DNA of 64,000 bases, from the NCBI GenBank assembly GCA_022266195.1, contig WHVY01000001.1, forward strand, positions 4,154,001-4,218,000, in the 5' to 3' direction. Positions 34,090 through 46,907 of this stretch are shown here, in pieces. The notes under the pieces were generated by a model. It made no database searches. It saw nothing but the letters and a program-made list of their open reading frames with translations, and was not told the DNA's origin. The stretch comes from Tetranychus cinnabarinus. Taxonomy: Eukaryota; Arthropoda; Arachnida; Trombidiformes; Tetranychidae. The position numbers and the translations under genes were made by a program. Positions within the stretch are counted from its first letter, which is position 1. Each line of letters starts with the position of its first letter.

Positions 34090-36940
34090 TTATTTAGGCA
34101 TTTTGTCTCTTGCATCGGCTCTTTCAGTTAGAAATTTCTCAAAATTAAAATCACCTCCTTTTGGAACTGTTGATGCTGATGTCGAGAATGCAGATGCATT
34201 AGGAGCTGCGTTTTGATCACGTAACCAATTCTCCATTTCGACCAAATCTCTCACGCTATCTAGCTGAAAAAGATTAAAAAATATCAATCAATAATGTTAA
34301 AAATCAAAGTAAAGGTTTCTTGATGATCGATCTAATAAATAAGGCTTTCTTTCGCAGATAAGAAATATTACCATAAGAGATTTTCCGTCACTATTCAAAG
34401 AGTCAGGAGGTCCTCCTGAAGGATTACCAGATCGAATAGCTTCTTCGAGAGAATCTAATCCTGATGGTTCGACAGTTTTGGGCTCAGTTCGTCCAATCGA
34501 CGTTCTTGACTGAGCAAAGGAATCAAAATCGGCATCACCAACAGAAACAGATTCTTCCAATCCATTGTTTGACTAAAAATTAGGGTAACTTTATTAATTA
34601 ACTGTTTATAATCGGTAAAGTTAAAAATACGTAATGATTGATTATTATAAATACCTTCAAATTTTTATTTAATGATATTCCTTGAACTCCTTTTGATAAT
34701 ACATCTACTGGAATAGGTTCATCAACACTCAAATCAATCAAACTTGGTTCTGAAGCTTTAGATTTTGATAAAGTTGGAGGTACAGGAGATAATAGTATGT
34801 TAGCGTTTGAAGTTGGTGCTGCAGTTGGTACTGAAGTTGAAGTATTGGTCCTTTTTCTTTCATATCTTTCGTATCTTTCAAACACATTGTTAAGATCATC
34901 ATTGATTCTTAATAGCTCATTGGTCACTTCCTCATTTGCAACTTTCTCGATTAACTCAACAATCCTTTTCTGCATGGCTTGACAAGTAGCATTTAAATCA
35001 CAAAGTAGACTCCAATCATCAGGATGCTCTTTTCCTGGAACCAGCTCATTGAGCATCTCATGGAAGACTTTAACATTTCCTTGGACAACATCTAATTCAT
35101 TCTTCAGCTTAACTAACTGATCAGGACTTTGAGATACTTGTCCAGTTGACATTGTATGGAATGAGGAAACAGGCGAAGCTCCAGTAGCAGCGACTGTAGC
35201 TGAGGTAATGGGTGATGATGAAGGTGAAGATGAACCTGGGATGATGTTAGTTGGTAGAGAACGATTTAATGTTGAAATAGGGTTGCTTGAAGTATTAGTG
35301 GGTGATCCACTTGTTGCAATTGATTCGTTGGTTGCTTTACGTTGATACGGTGGTACACTTCGTTGAGGTGTATGGATTGGTGCAGTTGAATCAAGATCAG
35401 TTACTGGAAATTCAACTTTTTTTGCCATCAATTCGATATACACTTGAACAACTCCGGAGCATTCTGGTTGTCCTCGAAATGCTAAAGACCAAGTTTGAAT
35501 AAGATTTAAAACCTGTAATCAGTGAAAAAAATAAGAAAAGAAAAATAGAGTAATTTACTTGTTTGGACTATTTTGAATTGTTATATAAATGTAAGTAAAA
35601 GTGAATTATGAAAATAGATCAAATGGGAAACAAACCAAATTGTAAGAAATCAAGAACGGAAAAGGTGTAAAAGTCAAGTATTGTTTAAGAGATGCAAAGA
35701 GCGGTACATAAAAATTTTATCACCGATAGAAAAAGATAAGGCCAACATAATGGCGAGAGGAAGCATGTTTCTAAAGGATAAAAAGGTAAGATTTACAGGT
35801 TATCGTGAGCTGTTCTGTCATTTTTTTGTTGTTGATTCAAATAACGTTTGAAATCAATTGTCCGGATCAGTTAACAAGAATTTTCAGCAAAAAAAAGATA
35901 ACAACAACCTAAATTGGCTTAAATCAACTGTGATAAAATGATGATGTTGTAATGGAAGGTAAAATGGAAACTGACTGAAAGTTTATTAATTAGCTATTTA
36001 TATTAAACTAATTAACTAACCTTTTCTTGGAGAACCGGCGGTGGATCATTTTTTGGGCCAATCAATTTAACCAAATCTTGAACAAAATCCTTGCTGGTGA
36101 CTAATGTGTGAAATCTTTTACCACAATTTTTGACACAAGTTTCCAACAGCTAGAGCAACAAATTAAAAATTGATTAGTCAAAACATAAACTGATGAGTAA
36201 ATTATATAATTATATTAAATATATATTTGTTAAAAAAAATAGTATTGAGATACACACCGTTAATGTGTACATAACAGCAACATGGTTTTTACCAGCATTT
36301 TGCTGAAGACGTCTTTTGATTGCTCTTGCTGCATCTTTTGGTCTAATAGTGATAATTTAGAGGGGACAGAAATGGAAAATATACGATAAATGTTGATTGA
36401 ATTGTCAAGGCTATCAACAAGATAATGTAATAATTAAAGAGTAAAAATGGGTTGACACAAGGAAGAATACTTGAAACTGTAGAGGTTTGTTAATATGAGA
36501 AATCTTATTTACCCTTCATCGGTATCATTGATCATATCACATATTTCCATAAATGAAGCCCAATCCTCAGAGGGCAAAGAAGGTTCAGTTGCTTGCTCTG
36601 TGATATAATAAGAATGATTACAAATCGAAAAAAAAAGATGATTAAGGTACAATGTAGACAGTATTTTACATTTCAATGACTGAAACCACAACTGATTGCT
36701 TAGGCTCTATCTTTCTCTCTTTTTCTATGTTCAAGCAACTTATTTACAAACATAGCCCATAAGCTAGTGACCAAACTGTCAACATTTTAACCATGTTAAT
36801 TGATCAACAATTGATTAGACAAGTATTTACAACTGTCAATACTGTGTGTTGATTAAATATGATGTCAATAAGTTACCTATTTTTTGCCCAATTGGTGTTT
36901 GTAATGGATTACCACTCAAAGTCTGGAGTAGAGCAGCCAT
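34090..36940 (-). CDS. TOM1: TOM1-family endosomal sorting adaptor (VHS-GAT)
   Basis: Seven exons: 36940-36877, 36597-36513, 36342-36258, 36149-36021, 35512-34655, 34572-34372, 34263-34090; 531 aa (human TOM1 492). TOM1 binds ubiquitinated cargo, Tollip and clathrin on endosomes. Seen: VHS domain over the first about 145 residues (starting near TPIGQKIEQAT, then DWASFMEICDMIN, RAIKRRLQQNAGKNH, LLETCVKNCGKRFH, and the final helix VLNLIQTWSLAF); Ser/Thr/Pro-rich linker; GAT domain about 250-340 (KLKNELDVVQGNVKVFHEML, ending NNVFERYERYE); and the TOM1-type C-terminus (EMENWL, FEKFLTERADARDKMP). The acidic clathrin-binding end of vertebrate TOM1 appears shortened. All seven exons keep phase. TOM1 and TOM1L1/L2 cannot be separated from sequence alone. 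Confidence 0.92.
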
Positions 36941-38015
36941 AATGGATTTGTAACTATGATATGAATGATGGTGACTTTAATGGTGAAGATGATGATGAAA
37001 TTGGATCGGTGGATGGTTAATTATTGCGGTCAATACAGTTAGTTGGACACAAAAATAAGATACAAAATAGTGGAGCCAATATGATAGAAGAATGAGTGAG
37101 ACAGAGAAAGTAGAAGGGGAAGGTAACACAGAGAGAAGCTTTTGATTGTTTACGTTGTAAAAGCTGACGAGTGATGAGTAAATAAAAGCAACAAAAAACA
37201 AAACCTGAGTTTGCTCAACTAGTTGATTATTTTTATATTACCATAGGGCTGTAAAATTATTAAATCTAATAGCGATTAGGTGCAAATAAGGGCTACTAAT
37301 ACTTTCCAATCAAATCTCAATTGTTCATTATTGTATGTAAAATCTTAAAATGTATTCAACTAAAGCTGGGTTAAAATATGTTAATTTTGCAGGTATATGA
37401 TAACATTAGATGATCATTGTTTTGGAATGAAATATCTTTTGATGAAACAATTTTCAAAGAGTTGAGTAAATCTCTTCATTGCAAATGTTATACTGATATA
37501 ACAGGTATAAGATAGATTAAAGTTATCTACAGTTATCCAACCAAACCAATGTCTAAATGAGAATAATAACTGTTAACCGAGCAAAATAGATGGAAGGTTA
37601 ATTGAGCGTTGATATTAGTTGGCGAAGATAATTACTGTCTCGTTCTCATCATTCTTATTCAATTAAAGTATCCATAACTAATATTTTCCGTTCAACACAT
37701 TTCGATCTTTTTGTTTAATTTTGATTTGATTGAGATTGAAAATAAACTTTCATTTCGATTTATTCACCGTATTAACAACCATTAATCACATAACAAACCT
37801 TCAATATTCAAAAAATATAACAAATTTATTTATTTTTAATTATATATGCTTGTATTAACGATGGATGAACCTTTTTTAGCTCTTTTCTGAGCTCCAATTT
37901 GATTGAAATTTTAGCCTTTCAAGGCCAACATGAAAATTAAATTGGAATTGTTGACAATAATAGTTCTTTACTGCAGTAAAAATTCAACTATTACATACAA
38001 TTATATACACAAAAA
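36941..38015. promoter_or_regulatory. TOM1 upstream region / AGAP 3' flank
   Basis: About 1.1 kb. Both genes run leftward, so TOM1 leader and promoter plus AGAP 3' UTR are expected. Candidate AATAAA signals for AGAP occur on the minus strand within the T/A-rich stretch around 37,690-37,850. No gene seen. Confidence 0.35.
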
Positions 38016-40276
38016 TCAAATAATACTAGCAGGAAGTTTATCAAACACATCCATAGCTAAAGATGCCATGGAGGTTACCCTCGGACGTCTTCTAATGTGT
38101 GACCCATTGATTATTCCAGTTGTACCTGTTAATGGTGAACACCCATGTTGAATGAGAAGGTCTGCAATATCTTTATGGCCATTTATCATGGCATACTGTA
38201 AAGCTGTTTGTCCATAACGGTCAATAACATCAACTTTAGCGTTGTTCTAAGCAATAGAAAAATGTTAATATTGTAAAGAGAGAGAGAGAATAGATTGAAA
38301 ACATTTAGTAATCAAAAGGAAGTCTTAATTATTAATGGTCGCATTCATATACATGCTAGTAAATGATCCCAGTTTATAGAAATAAACTAACCCAAATAAG
38401 TAATTGAACGATTGCAAGAGATCCTATGGATGCAGCAATATGTAATGGATATTTGCCATCCGCTGAACGTACTGATGAGTTTATCTGGTCTGGAGAGGAT
38501 AAGTGAGCCAAAACTTTAGCCACACTGGGTACATTTCCACTAGAAATACATTCCATAAGTTGATGTCCAATCGGAAGTAATGAATCTAATGGTGCGAGAA
38601 ATTCTTTCTTTTCATATTTACTTCTTATCCATTTTTCTTTCTCATCTCTGGATGAAGATGGTATTGGTTTAGTTAATCCTTTGATGTTAAACTCGTAAAT
38701 ACTGTTTGTGACTGAGTTGCCAAGAGCTTTCATTACACTCACATGACCAGGTCTGAAATTAATAAAAAAAAGATAAATCATCAAAAATAATGCAATGTTT
38801 TTTTTTGCTACATTTGAAATCACTTACGGCCAATCATCTAAATCTAATGAGCGAACACGAGATATATGAGTTCCAAGATTACGGTGAACACCAGAACATT
38901 CGATACAAATTAATGCGCCTAAATTGAAACTAGTCCAATCGGGATCTAATTCAGTGAATTATGATTGATTGAAAGATAGTAAAAAAAGATGATTAGTAAA
39001 CAAAAAGAAAATTGAACGAACAGTTTTACGAATCACTGACGAAGCAAAATAAACAAGGTTGATTTTATCATCATACTTGGTTTATTGCAATCAACGCAAT
39101 GGGAATTTCCGGCAACTTCACGTATTGTTTGTACCGAGGCTCGATCGATGATTCCACTAATACGATATTTTGATTTGTCACTTTCCATTTCCTGTAAACT
39201 GTTTAAAATTTCTTCCTCGATTTTGGTAACCCATTCTTCTCTTTCATCACAGCTTGATGCTTCAAAATGCCATTGTTTATTGTCAAGGGAAACAATGATA
39301 AATTCATAGGTATCAGAATCATCAACACCATCACCATATTGCTTATTGTTGCTTTTACTTCGACGATGACGTTTTTTCTGGTGACTAGATTCTTTCCCGA
39401 AAACAGAGTTGGGACCTAAAGTGTGTCTATCGTTTTCAATAGCTATTAAAATGAAACAGTAACAAGAGCAGAATGAAAAGGAAAAAGAAAAATAGGTGTC
39501 ATTATAGAAATGGATAGCACTTGTTTCTCAAAATGTAACTCAGACAATTAAAATGATGTGCATAAAATGGTGGCAATTCAACCAGACCATTTGTTTAAAT
39601 AACAAAAAAAGAGAAATATAGTAGCAAATGTAGTGATTATTGATGTAGGTTATAGCAAATTAAATTTAATTGAAGCTAAAATTAAGTCGAATAAGATAAA
39701 AAAGCTAATCCAACTGTTACCTGAACAAAGATGTAAATTGTTGAGATCGTTTTCTAAATCACTGGCAGCAGATTCTACCAAACTTGATGGTCCACTACTT
39801 CCTTGAGTTGGTCTGGATCCTCTCGGCTTTTGTCCTGGAATTTTGACTGTTGTGTGTTTTAGAGGTATACTTTTTCCTTGAGCTTCGCTTTGGTAATCTT
39901 GAAGTGTAGAATGATAAGTTAGGTAACCATCTTTAATTGTAACCCATTTCTTTTTCCAATCTTTATTCAATGCTTTTTTACTCTTTTTATACAGGAAACC
40001 TTGTTTAACTGGGATTTCACGACCAATACCGAGTTCACCATTTTTCATCTTCTCTTCTAAGGCTTTATTCTTATTATTTGTAAACGGTGGGAATAGGTTG
40101 GATCGTCTGCGAGCCTTACGAGTTACCAGAGGTGTTGAGTTGCCAGAAGAATTATCTTTAGAATCTTTTTTAGTTGCAGGTGAAGTTGATGATGGTGCTG
40201 AATATGATGATGCAGATGATGGTACTTGCGTATAATTTCCGGTTAACCTGTTACCCGTCCTTAAAAACGAACTCAT
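38016..40276 (-). CDS. AGAP: AGAP/CenG-type Arf GTPase-activating protein without GTPase-like domain
   Basis: Five exons, 40276-39721, 39442-39077, 38945-38828, 38752-38392 and 38246-38016; 543 aa. AGAPs stimulate GTP hydrolysis on Arf proteins at endosomes. Seen in order: Ser-rich start with RKARRRSNLF; PH domain part 1 (IPVKQGFLYKKSKKALNKDW, LTYHSTLQDY) at about 87-150; an insertion; PH part 2 (YEFIIVSLDNKQWHFEASS); ArfGAP zinc finger CVDC-16 residues-CIEC with GVHRNLGTHISRVRSLDLD; AGAP-specific link (EKWIRSKYEKKEFLAPL); two ankyrin repeats; conserved end. Human AGAP1/2 and fly CenG1A carry an N-terminal Ras-like GLD. None is visible here, and HINT3 starts on the other strand 700 bp upstream. 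The missing domain may be lost, or on a distant alternative first exon. Confidence 0.9.
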
Positions 40277-40976
40277 CGTTGGTACAATTTGTTCTCGATG
40301 GAATGATATAAACTTTCAAATCTAATCAAAAAGATAAGTTTAGATGATCAAGACATGATTGATATGTGTATAACTCAAAAAAAGATAACAACTCGATAAA
40401 GACTGATGCTTAGCAAGTCTTGCTTAGCATAGCTCAACAAGATTGGTAGATATCACCAAGACAACAAGAAAATCCGTCAAATTTGAAGTTTACATTTAAC
40501 TCACCAGATGATGATATTACTTCATATGTTTACTTCTGAGATTTTGTTTTCTTTAAATTGATTTTCACGTGATGATTGTCATGATTTATTTATTGTTTAA
40601 ATTAATCAAAATTGTTAATTGTCATTCTTCTTAAAAGCCTTTTTATAAAGAAGCTTTAAAACCCGTTTTCTGACAAAATTTTACCGTTTTATCTTTGTTT
40701 TTACATGTGTTTTGAATTTAAATAAAACCAAAGATAAAACTTGTTTCACTGTTCTTTTATTTTGAATAAGTTTTAATCAACTATCAATTATCTACTGAAA
40801 ATCATAACAAATGCTAATTGTACTGAGTTACTAATCAGCTGACTTCAGTTTTTTATCAGGACTACAGTTCATTCATTTAATTGGTGAGTGTTTTAATGTT
40901 TAACCACATTGTATTTTGTATTTCAATTATTTCATTGGTTTATATTGAAATTATCGTTATTTTTTCGTTACCAGGT
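40277..40976. promoter_or_regulatory. Bidirectional region, AGAP / HINT3
   Basis: 700 bp between divergent starts. On the HINT3 side a non-coding first exon probably ends at about 40883 (TTG|GTGAGT) and is spliced to CCAG|GTATGG at 40975, two bases before the HINT3 ATG. Confidence 0.45.
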
Positions 40977-41686
40977 ATGGCCAGAAATATAAATCCAGTT
41001 ATTAATAACTGCATTTTCTGTTCCATTGTTTCCAGAAAAGCTGAAGCTACAGTCAAATATGAGGTAAGTTTATTTACAATTATAATTTTTGTTACATTAG
41101 CTGCATTGATTCTTTTGATGTTTTCCAGGATGATGCTTACCTTGCTTTTAAAGATATTTATCCTGCTAGTGATACCCATATTTTGATTATTCCTAAAAGG
41201 CATATCAAAGATATAAAATCGCTAACTAAAGATGATTTACCTATAAGTGAGTAATAATCTGAACTGTGGTAATAACATTCACGTACTGAATTTATTTTAC
41301 AGTTGAACGTATGAAAGACATCGCTACAAACCTGATCCGAGAAAATGCACTTGATTCTAATGATACAAGGTAAAGTAAATCCTTCCAACTGTTTTGCTTC
41401 AAGCTATCATTAATGTTATTGCTATTATTTTTATTTCAGGCTAGGATTTCACAAACCTCCATTCAACTCTATCAGTCATCTTCATCTTCATCTCATATCT
41501 CCTGTTTCGAACATGTCATTCATAAAGAAAGCTCAATTCAGGCCAGGGTCATTTTGGTTTACTGAGGTAAAATTCAGTGTAATTATTACGGTAAAACACA
41601 CAGAAGAAATCAAATTTGTAATTAATTTCTTTTCTTTTCTTAATTAGCTGGCACCTTTCATGGAATCGTTGCAAAATTCAAGTTAA
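40977..41686 (+). CDS. HINT3: Histidine triad nucleotide-binding protein 3 (HINT3)
   Basis: Five small exons, 40977-41063, 41129-41246, 41303-41369, 41440-41566 and 41648-41686; 145 aa. HIT-superfamily hydrolase acting on adenosine phosphoramidates and acyl-adenylates. Seen: N-terminal CIFCSIVSRK; core YLAFKDIYPASDTHILIIPK; substrate-side FHKPPFNSISHLHLHLISPV with the histidine triad at His104, His106 and His108 (catalytic middle or last His as in HIT enzymes). The PPFNSISHLHLH form is diagnostic for the HINT3/aprataxin-like branch rather than HINT1. Shorter than human HINT3 (182 aa) at both ends. Introns are 56-82 bp. The start ATG lies just inside an acceptor site, implying a non-coding first exon. 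Confidence 0.92.
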
Positions 41687-42731
41687 CGTGATTTTTCAAA
41701 TCAATATGAGTCTAGAAAATCGAAAATTTCTGTTACATTTCATTGTTACAAATTTATGATTTAAAATCACAATTGATTTCATCTGCAATCGCACTTCAAT
41801 GATTGGAAACCCAAATAACACATAGGTAAACATACACAGGCTGCATATTTCCGACTACCTGAAAAAGTTAACAGTGATATCGTGAATTTAAATTTAGTTT
41901 TGATTATTCCAAACCATTAAAGGCTTTTATTCCCATTAGCATTTTTTAATTGTTACCTGTATTTTCAGTTATACTTACCAATTACATGAAATGAACACTA
42001 TTCAGTTAAATTTCCAATTTTCGTTATATTTTTACAGAAATTTTTTTAACACCAAATTATTTAAATAAAACTTCCAATGATGAGAATAAATTTGAATTAT
42101 GTAAACAATTGACAAGACAGAAATGGTTTAGAAACAGTAACGTTATTTATTTTCTTTTGAACCCAATTCATGGATTTATGATATTTTCTCTAACACAACA
42201 AACTGAATCATTAGTTATCAATTAGTCATTACTTGACGAAAATAAACGATATAATTTACAACCCAAAAAGGAACCTACAGCAGCTGAAAAAATAAAATTG
42301 AGGTTGAATATAACTAGACTTGCTGACCAAGGATGATTCAATTTTTAAAAGAAGGATAAAACATTATTTAAAAGTTACAAGGAAATACTTTAGTTGGTAT
42401 TCTCCAAGCAATTATTGCTGGGATTGTAAGTTAATATGTTTTTTGATAATAAAAAAGTTTTTTATCATTATTGACAGCTAGGAATCAACATTTCCTTTAA
42501 TGTAAACATGCTTTTTAAAATAGTTTTTCAAAAATACTGATTTGAGTTGAATTCACTGTTAGCTCTAAAAATAGGCCTCATTTGTTACTTTCACAGCTAT
42601 CGCATTTCAATGTTTTGGTTGCAACTTGCAAATGGGAATCTTTTCTTTGCTCTTTTTTTAGTTTGTTTTTAATCAAATAATTTGTATTAATTTTATTAAT
42701 TTTATCATCCGATTTTGTAACTCTACAAACT
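41687..42731. other. Intergenic region, HINT3 to SMYD4
   Basis: About 1 kb, same-strand neighbours on both sides. AT-rich, no ORF on the plus strand; contains HINT3 3' UTR and SMYD4 promoter. An intron-like start is not evident upstream of the SMYD4 ATG. Confidence 0.35.
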
Positions 42732-45083
42732 ATGCTTGAACTTTCTTCTTTAGTTGAATCCCTCATGGATTCAACAAACTCTAATCAAAACACTGAGTGT
42801 ACTTTTTCTGACAACATCCATCCTTGGTTGAAGCAACACATGCAATTAGTCCATAAATATTACACTAATGAGAAATTTAGGTAAGTAGTGTTTCGCTCAT
42901 AATTCATTATACCTATCTATTTCTGATTCAAATTAAATAAAAAATAAAAAAGGTAGTCGCTAAATATCATTCCTCAACTAAATTTATTTTGTTTGATAAT
43001 ATGAACTCATCTGTTGAAAATACTCACACCTTTCAATATGATACGATTTCTCATAATCTTTAATAAATTGTTCCTTATTTTACTCATATTAATTTGCTGA
43101 TTTTATATCAAACTTTTACAGAGAAAATGTTACAGACGGATTCCTTAAATTACCCAATGAAATCTTCATGAAATCAGATGAACGAGCTGAAAGATACCGG
43201 AAAAGTGGGAATGATTACTACAAAAAAGATCTTTTCAAGCAAGCTTTAAGGGAATATAATGATGTAAGATTGTTGCAATCATCCTTAATTTTTAATCACT
43301 TAGAATCTTTTTTATCCAGGCTGTTGCTGTCGCTTCTTGGGAATCTAGAGCTCCTGAAGACATGAATTCAGAGCTGGCTTTGGCTTTCTCAAATCGTTCA
43401 ATGTGCCTTATCAAGTTAAAACGCTATAGTGAAGCGTTGAAAGATATTGATTTAGCTCTGATGCATGCTCAAACTGAGCTATTGAAAAAGAAACTTAATC
43501 ATCGCCGCACTGAGTGTATCAATCATTTACCTAAAGAAGAGGATGAAAAGGTTGAGCTAAAAGATGAAGCGAATATCACATGGAAAAATGGATCAACTTG
43601 TCTATCCTCCCGACATTTTAATGAATTAGATCTGGTAATCAGAGAAAGCCCGATATTATCGCTTCTGAAAAAAGATTTTTACTTCACTCGTTGTTTCAAC
43701 TGCTTTGCCCAATTTGATATGATAATGCCCTGTCGAGGTTGTAATCAGGTGAAATTTTGTAGCTTTGCTTGCTCTGTGGAAGCTTGGGAAAATGGTCATC
43801 ATAATTTTTGTCTTTTCTTAACACTTTTTGACCATCTCATAAACAGAGAGTTTTTCAAAGTGCCACCACTATTGGCTTGTCAGTTAGTACTTCAACTAGA
43901 CTTTCCGACCATTTTTGCCTCAGCCCGAGATGGCGAATTGCCTGAAACTCTAGACGATGTTTCTCCTACCATAAACGATCCTGATCAATTGGAAAAAATG
44001 GCCGAGACAGCAGCTCATCTATTAACATATTTTACGGTCATTAAGAGATTGCCAGCCAAGAATGAGTCAGTTCCTTGGAGATACGACATAGAACTTTTTG
44101 GAGGGTTGTTGCTGATGTTTTTAAGATGTGTTGAACGTGATGGACGCAAAATAACTTCAACAGAATTGCTTAAGCCAATAGATGAATCTGAATTCAGATA
44201 CTTGGATGATAAAGTGATTGGCTTCGCTATTTATAACCACGTTAAAAAACTGAAACATCATTGTGATCCAAATGTAGCCATTGACATATTTAATGGCCAA
44301 ACAATAACTTTAAGAGCTATTAAAAAAATTGAACCTGGAGAACCTATCAAATTGGATATAGGTGTCAATTGTAGACTTTCTACTGTCAAAGAGCGTCGGG
44401 CATATCTTTCTCAATATGGTCTCGAGTGTAATTGTGATGCTTGTGTCAATGAAATCCAGCCAAAATCGAAAGCTTTCCTTTGTCCAACTTGTTCTGGTCC
44501 TGTTATTATCGAAGATGAAGTTCGTTGTCTTGAATGCAATGGTATCGATGTTTTAGATCGGAATGAAGTTTTAACAGAGCTTGACTCCTGCCTTTACAAC
44601 TATCGACAAGCCAATTTAGCGTTAATCAATCGTGAACGTGACATTTTAAAAGCAGAAGACTATCTGTTGGACTGTTATCGTAAATTAGCGAAAATTTGCT
44701 ATCCAACCAACCACAATTTGTCTGATATTTGCGATCGTCTCTCATATTGTTATAAGAAAATGAGAAAGTACAAACTCTCTTTATTTTATGCTCAAATAGC
44801 TTGCAATTGTTTGAATGAAGCTCATCACATCTTTCAAAAATCACGAATCAACGGTTTCTTCAATCTTATTGACCGGCAACGTAACTTTCTTGTTTGGTGT
44901 GCCAAAAGGGATAAAGTAAATGAAATAGAATTTCATGATATGTTCATTGAAACAAAAAATCTGATTGCCGAAAATTTGAAAGAAGCTCAATTATTAATTG
45001 AAACAATCAATTTTGAGAAAGATTATTACTGTTCTATAACAAACTCAATTAAATCGAGTTTATCTGAATACAGTCTAATATAA
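42732..45083 (+). CDS. SMYD4: SET and MYND domain-containing protein 4 (SMYD4-like)
   Basis: Three exons, 42732-42880, 43122-43263 and 43320-45083; 684 aa (human 804). SMYD proteins are lysine methyltransferase-fold proteins; SMYD4 also has TPRs. Seen: N-terminal TPR-like part (RKSGNDYYKKDLFKQALREY, AFSNRSMCLIKLKRYSEALK); MYND zinc finger around residues 218-258 (CFNC, CRGC, FCSFAC, then His and Cys); SET core with HHCDPNVAIDIF and LRAIKKIEPGEPI; post-SET Cys cluster ECNCDAC, then a further zinc-binding-like CPTC...CLEC; C-terminal helical TPR region. The SAM-pocket motif is less canonical than usual: the first part reads YNHVKKLKHHCDPN instead of NHSCxPN, and KLDIG replaces the YG block, so activity is uncertain. 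AATAAA at 45173-45178 fits a poly(A) signal. Confidence 0.88.
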
Positions 45084-45668
45084 GGCCATCAATTGATCGC
45101 AATCTAAAATACTAGTCACTCAAATGATTGAGACAAGATCTGATTTAAAATTAAGCGTTAATATAATCTTTAAATAAAAATGTGCTTAAAACTACAGAAC
45201 ACCTGACTCATGTATTTTGATTTTTTTAAAACACATTGCATGAATCATTAGCAAGGCAAGGCAAAATCGAATGACGATTAGGTGAAATCGCATAATTTTT
45301 GGGAAATGACAGTAATTTAAACAGATAAGCTCATCTTATCAGCCAATTATCAATACAAATACAGTCTAAAGGAAAAGATTCAACGATTCTCCTAATTTTT
45401 AATCGATTTTGCCTTGCCTTGATCATTAGTTACCAATTTAACCGAGTTGATAGTTTGAAAACCAACCAACTATTTGGCGAAAAATTCATAGAACTCGAAG
45501 TCACATTTTAAAGAGAAATTGAGCAATAGAATGAGATCAGTATTAGAGTTGACTAAAATACATTACGAAAATCAAGCGAATAAAAAGAAACGGCAATTTA
45601 TAAACAATTTGTTTATTGTATTTAATTTACTTGAAATTTTAGATTAACCTTCCAAGATCTTAACAAGT
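45084..45668. other. Convergent 3' region with inverted repeat
   Basis: Holds SMYD4 and RPL8 3' UTRs. An 18-bp perfect inverted repeat (AAGGCAAGGCAAAATCGA at about 45253-45270, complement at 45403-45420) brackets about 130 bp; similarity extends imperfectly outwards and inwards. RPL8 has an AATAAA at 45612-45617 on the minus strand, about 52 nt past its stop. Confidence 0.5.
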
Positions 45669-46517
45669 CTATTTATCTTCCTTTCCTAAGTTCTTCTTTC
45701 CTCCTCTGATTCTACCAGTTCGTCTAGCAGCAATAAGACCTACTTTACGACCAGCTGAAGCGTCTCGTCTAACAGTAGATGCTTTACCAATGTGTTGATG
45801 GTTACCACCACCATGAGGATGTTCAACGGGGTTCATGGCAACACCACGAACTTTAGGCCAGCAGTTACGCTTTGCCTTGTATTTATGATAAGCACGACCG
45901 GCTTTAAGAATAGGTTTGTCAATTCGACCACCTCCAGCAATGACACCAACCATTGCTCGGTTAGTAGATGGAATAACTTTCTTGGCTCCAGATGGAAGCT
46001 TGATTCGGGTCTTTTTCAAATCTGGGTTTTGGGAGATGACTGTGGCATAATCACCTGAAGCTCTTACCAATTTACCCCTGTCTCCAGTCTTCTCTTCGAC
46101 GTTGCAGATAACTGTACCTTCAGGCATTTCACCGACGGGTAAAACATTACCAATTTGGAGGACAGCTCGTCGTCCACAATAAACATACTGGCCAGTATAC
46201 ATGCCTTCAACAGCTAAGAATAGCTCCTTTCGGCGTTTGTATTTGTAAGGGTCTTTGAAGTCGACCACTGCAAGTGGTGCACCACGACCAGGGTCATGGA
46301 TAATTTCCTACAAAGAAAATCAAAATGATCAATAAGACCGATCAAAAACCAAGTGGAACATGAGAATTAGAAAACTTACCTTAACAACTCCTTTAATGAA
46401 ACCACGTCTTTCGGCGAAGTCGATGGATCTTAATTTTGGAGCTCCTTTCCTGTGTTTGGAGTGGCTTTTAAAAACACTTCCAGCTCCTTTCCTCTGGCTT
46501 CTAATTACTCTACCCAT
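45669..46517 (-). CDS. RPL8: 60S ribosomal protein L8 (uL2)
   Basis: Two exons, 46517-46380 and 46307-45669, 72-bp intron in phase 0; 258 aa (human 257). uL2 is a core protein of the large subunit near the peptidyl-transferase centre. Seen: MGRVIRSQRKGAGSVFKSHS start; GRGAPLAVVDFKDPY; the conserved loop NPVEHPHGGGNHQHIG near the end, whose histidine in human RPL8 (His216) is hydroxylated by NO66; basic C-terminus. Every part of the family is present and intact. Codon choice is visibly more C-rich at wobble positions than in neighbours, as expected of a very highly expressed gene. Divergent to METTL16. Confidence 0.98.
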
Positions 46518-46907
46518 GATAGATTACGAAATTAAACCAGATTAAATTTACAAAAATTAAATTAAACTAAATTAGAATGTTCACTTGCACACACTAAAAT
46601 TACTGTTGATGCAAACGCCACCTATTTCCGAAATAAAGTTTGCGTTGTTCAGTGTGAGTTACCAAGGAAACACTGTTTTTCTTGTCTTACTAGGCGCCTT
46701 TTTTAAGAGATGGTTGTTCAGCTGTTAAAATTTGAAAGTGTAAACATTTAACAGTTTTGGATCGATAAAATTTTAAAATTATGTAAACTTTATTGACCTT
46801 AATTGTCATTTGTTATACAATTATATAAACTATAATTGATTTTGTTCCAATTCTTGTGTCTGACAATAATCTTTGTTAAAATTTTATCTTCATTGCTTTA
46901 ATCAAAA
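46518..46907. promoter_or_regulatory. Bidirectional promoter region, RPL8 / METTL16
   Basis: 390 bp between divergent starts. The RPL8-side half (about 46600-46720) is clearly less AT-rich than the rest, marking the likely core of the ribosomal-protein promoter. Confidence 0.45.
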
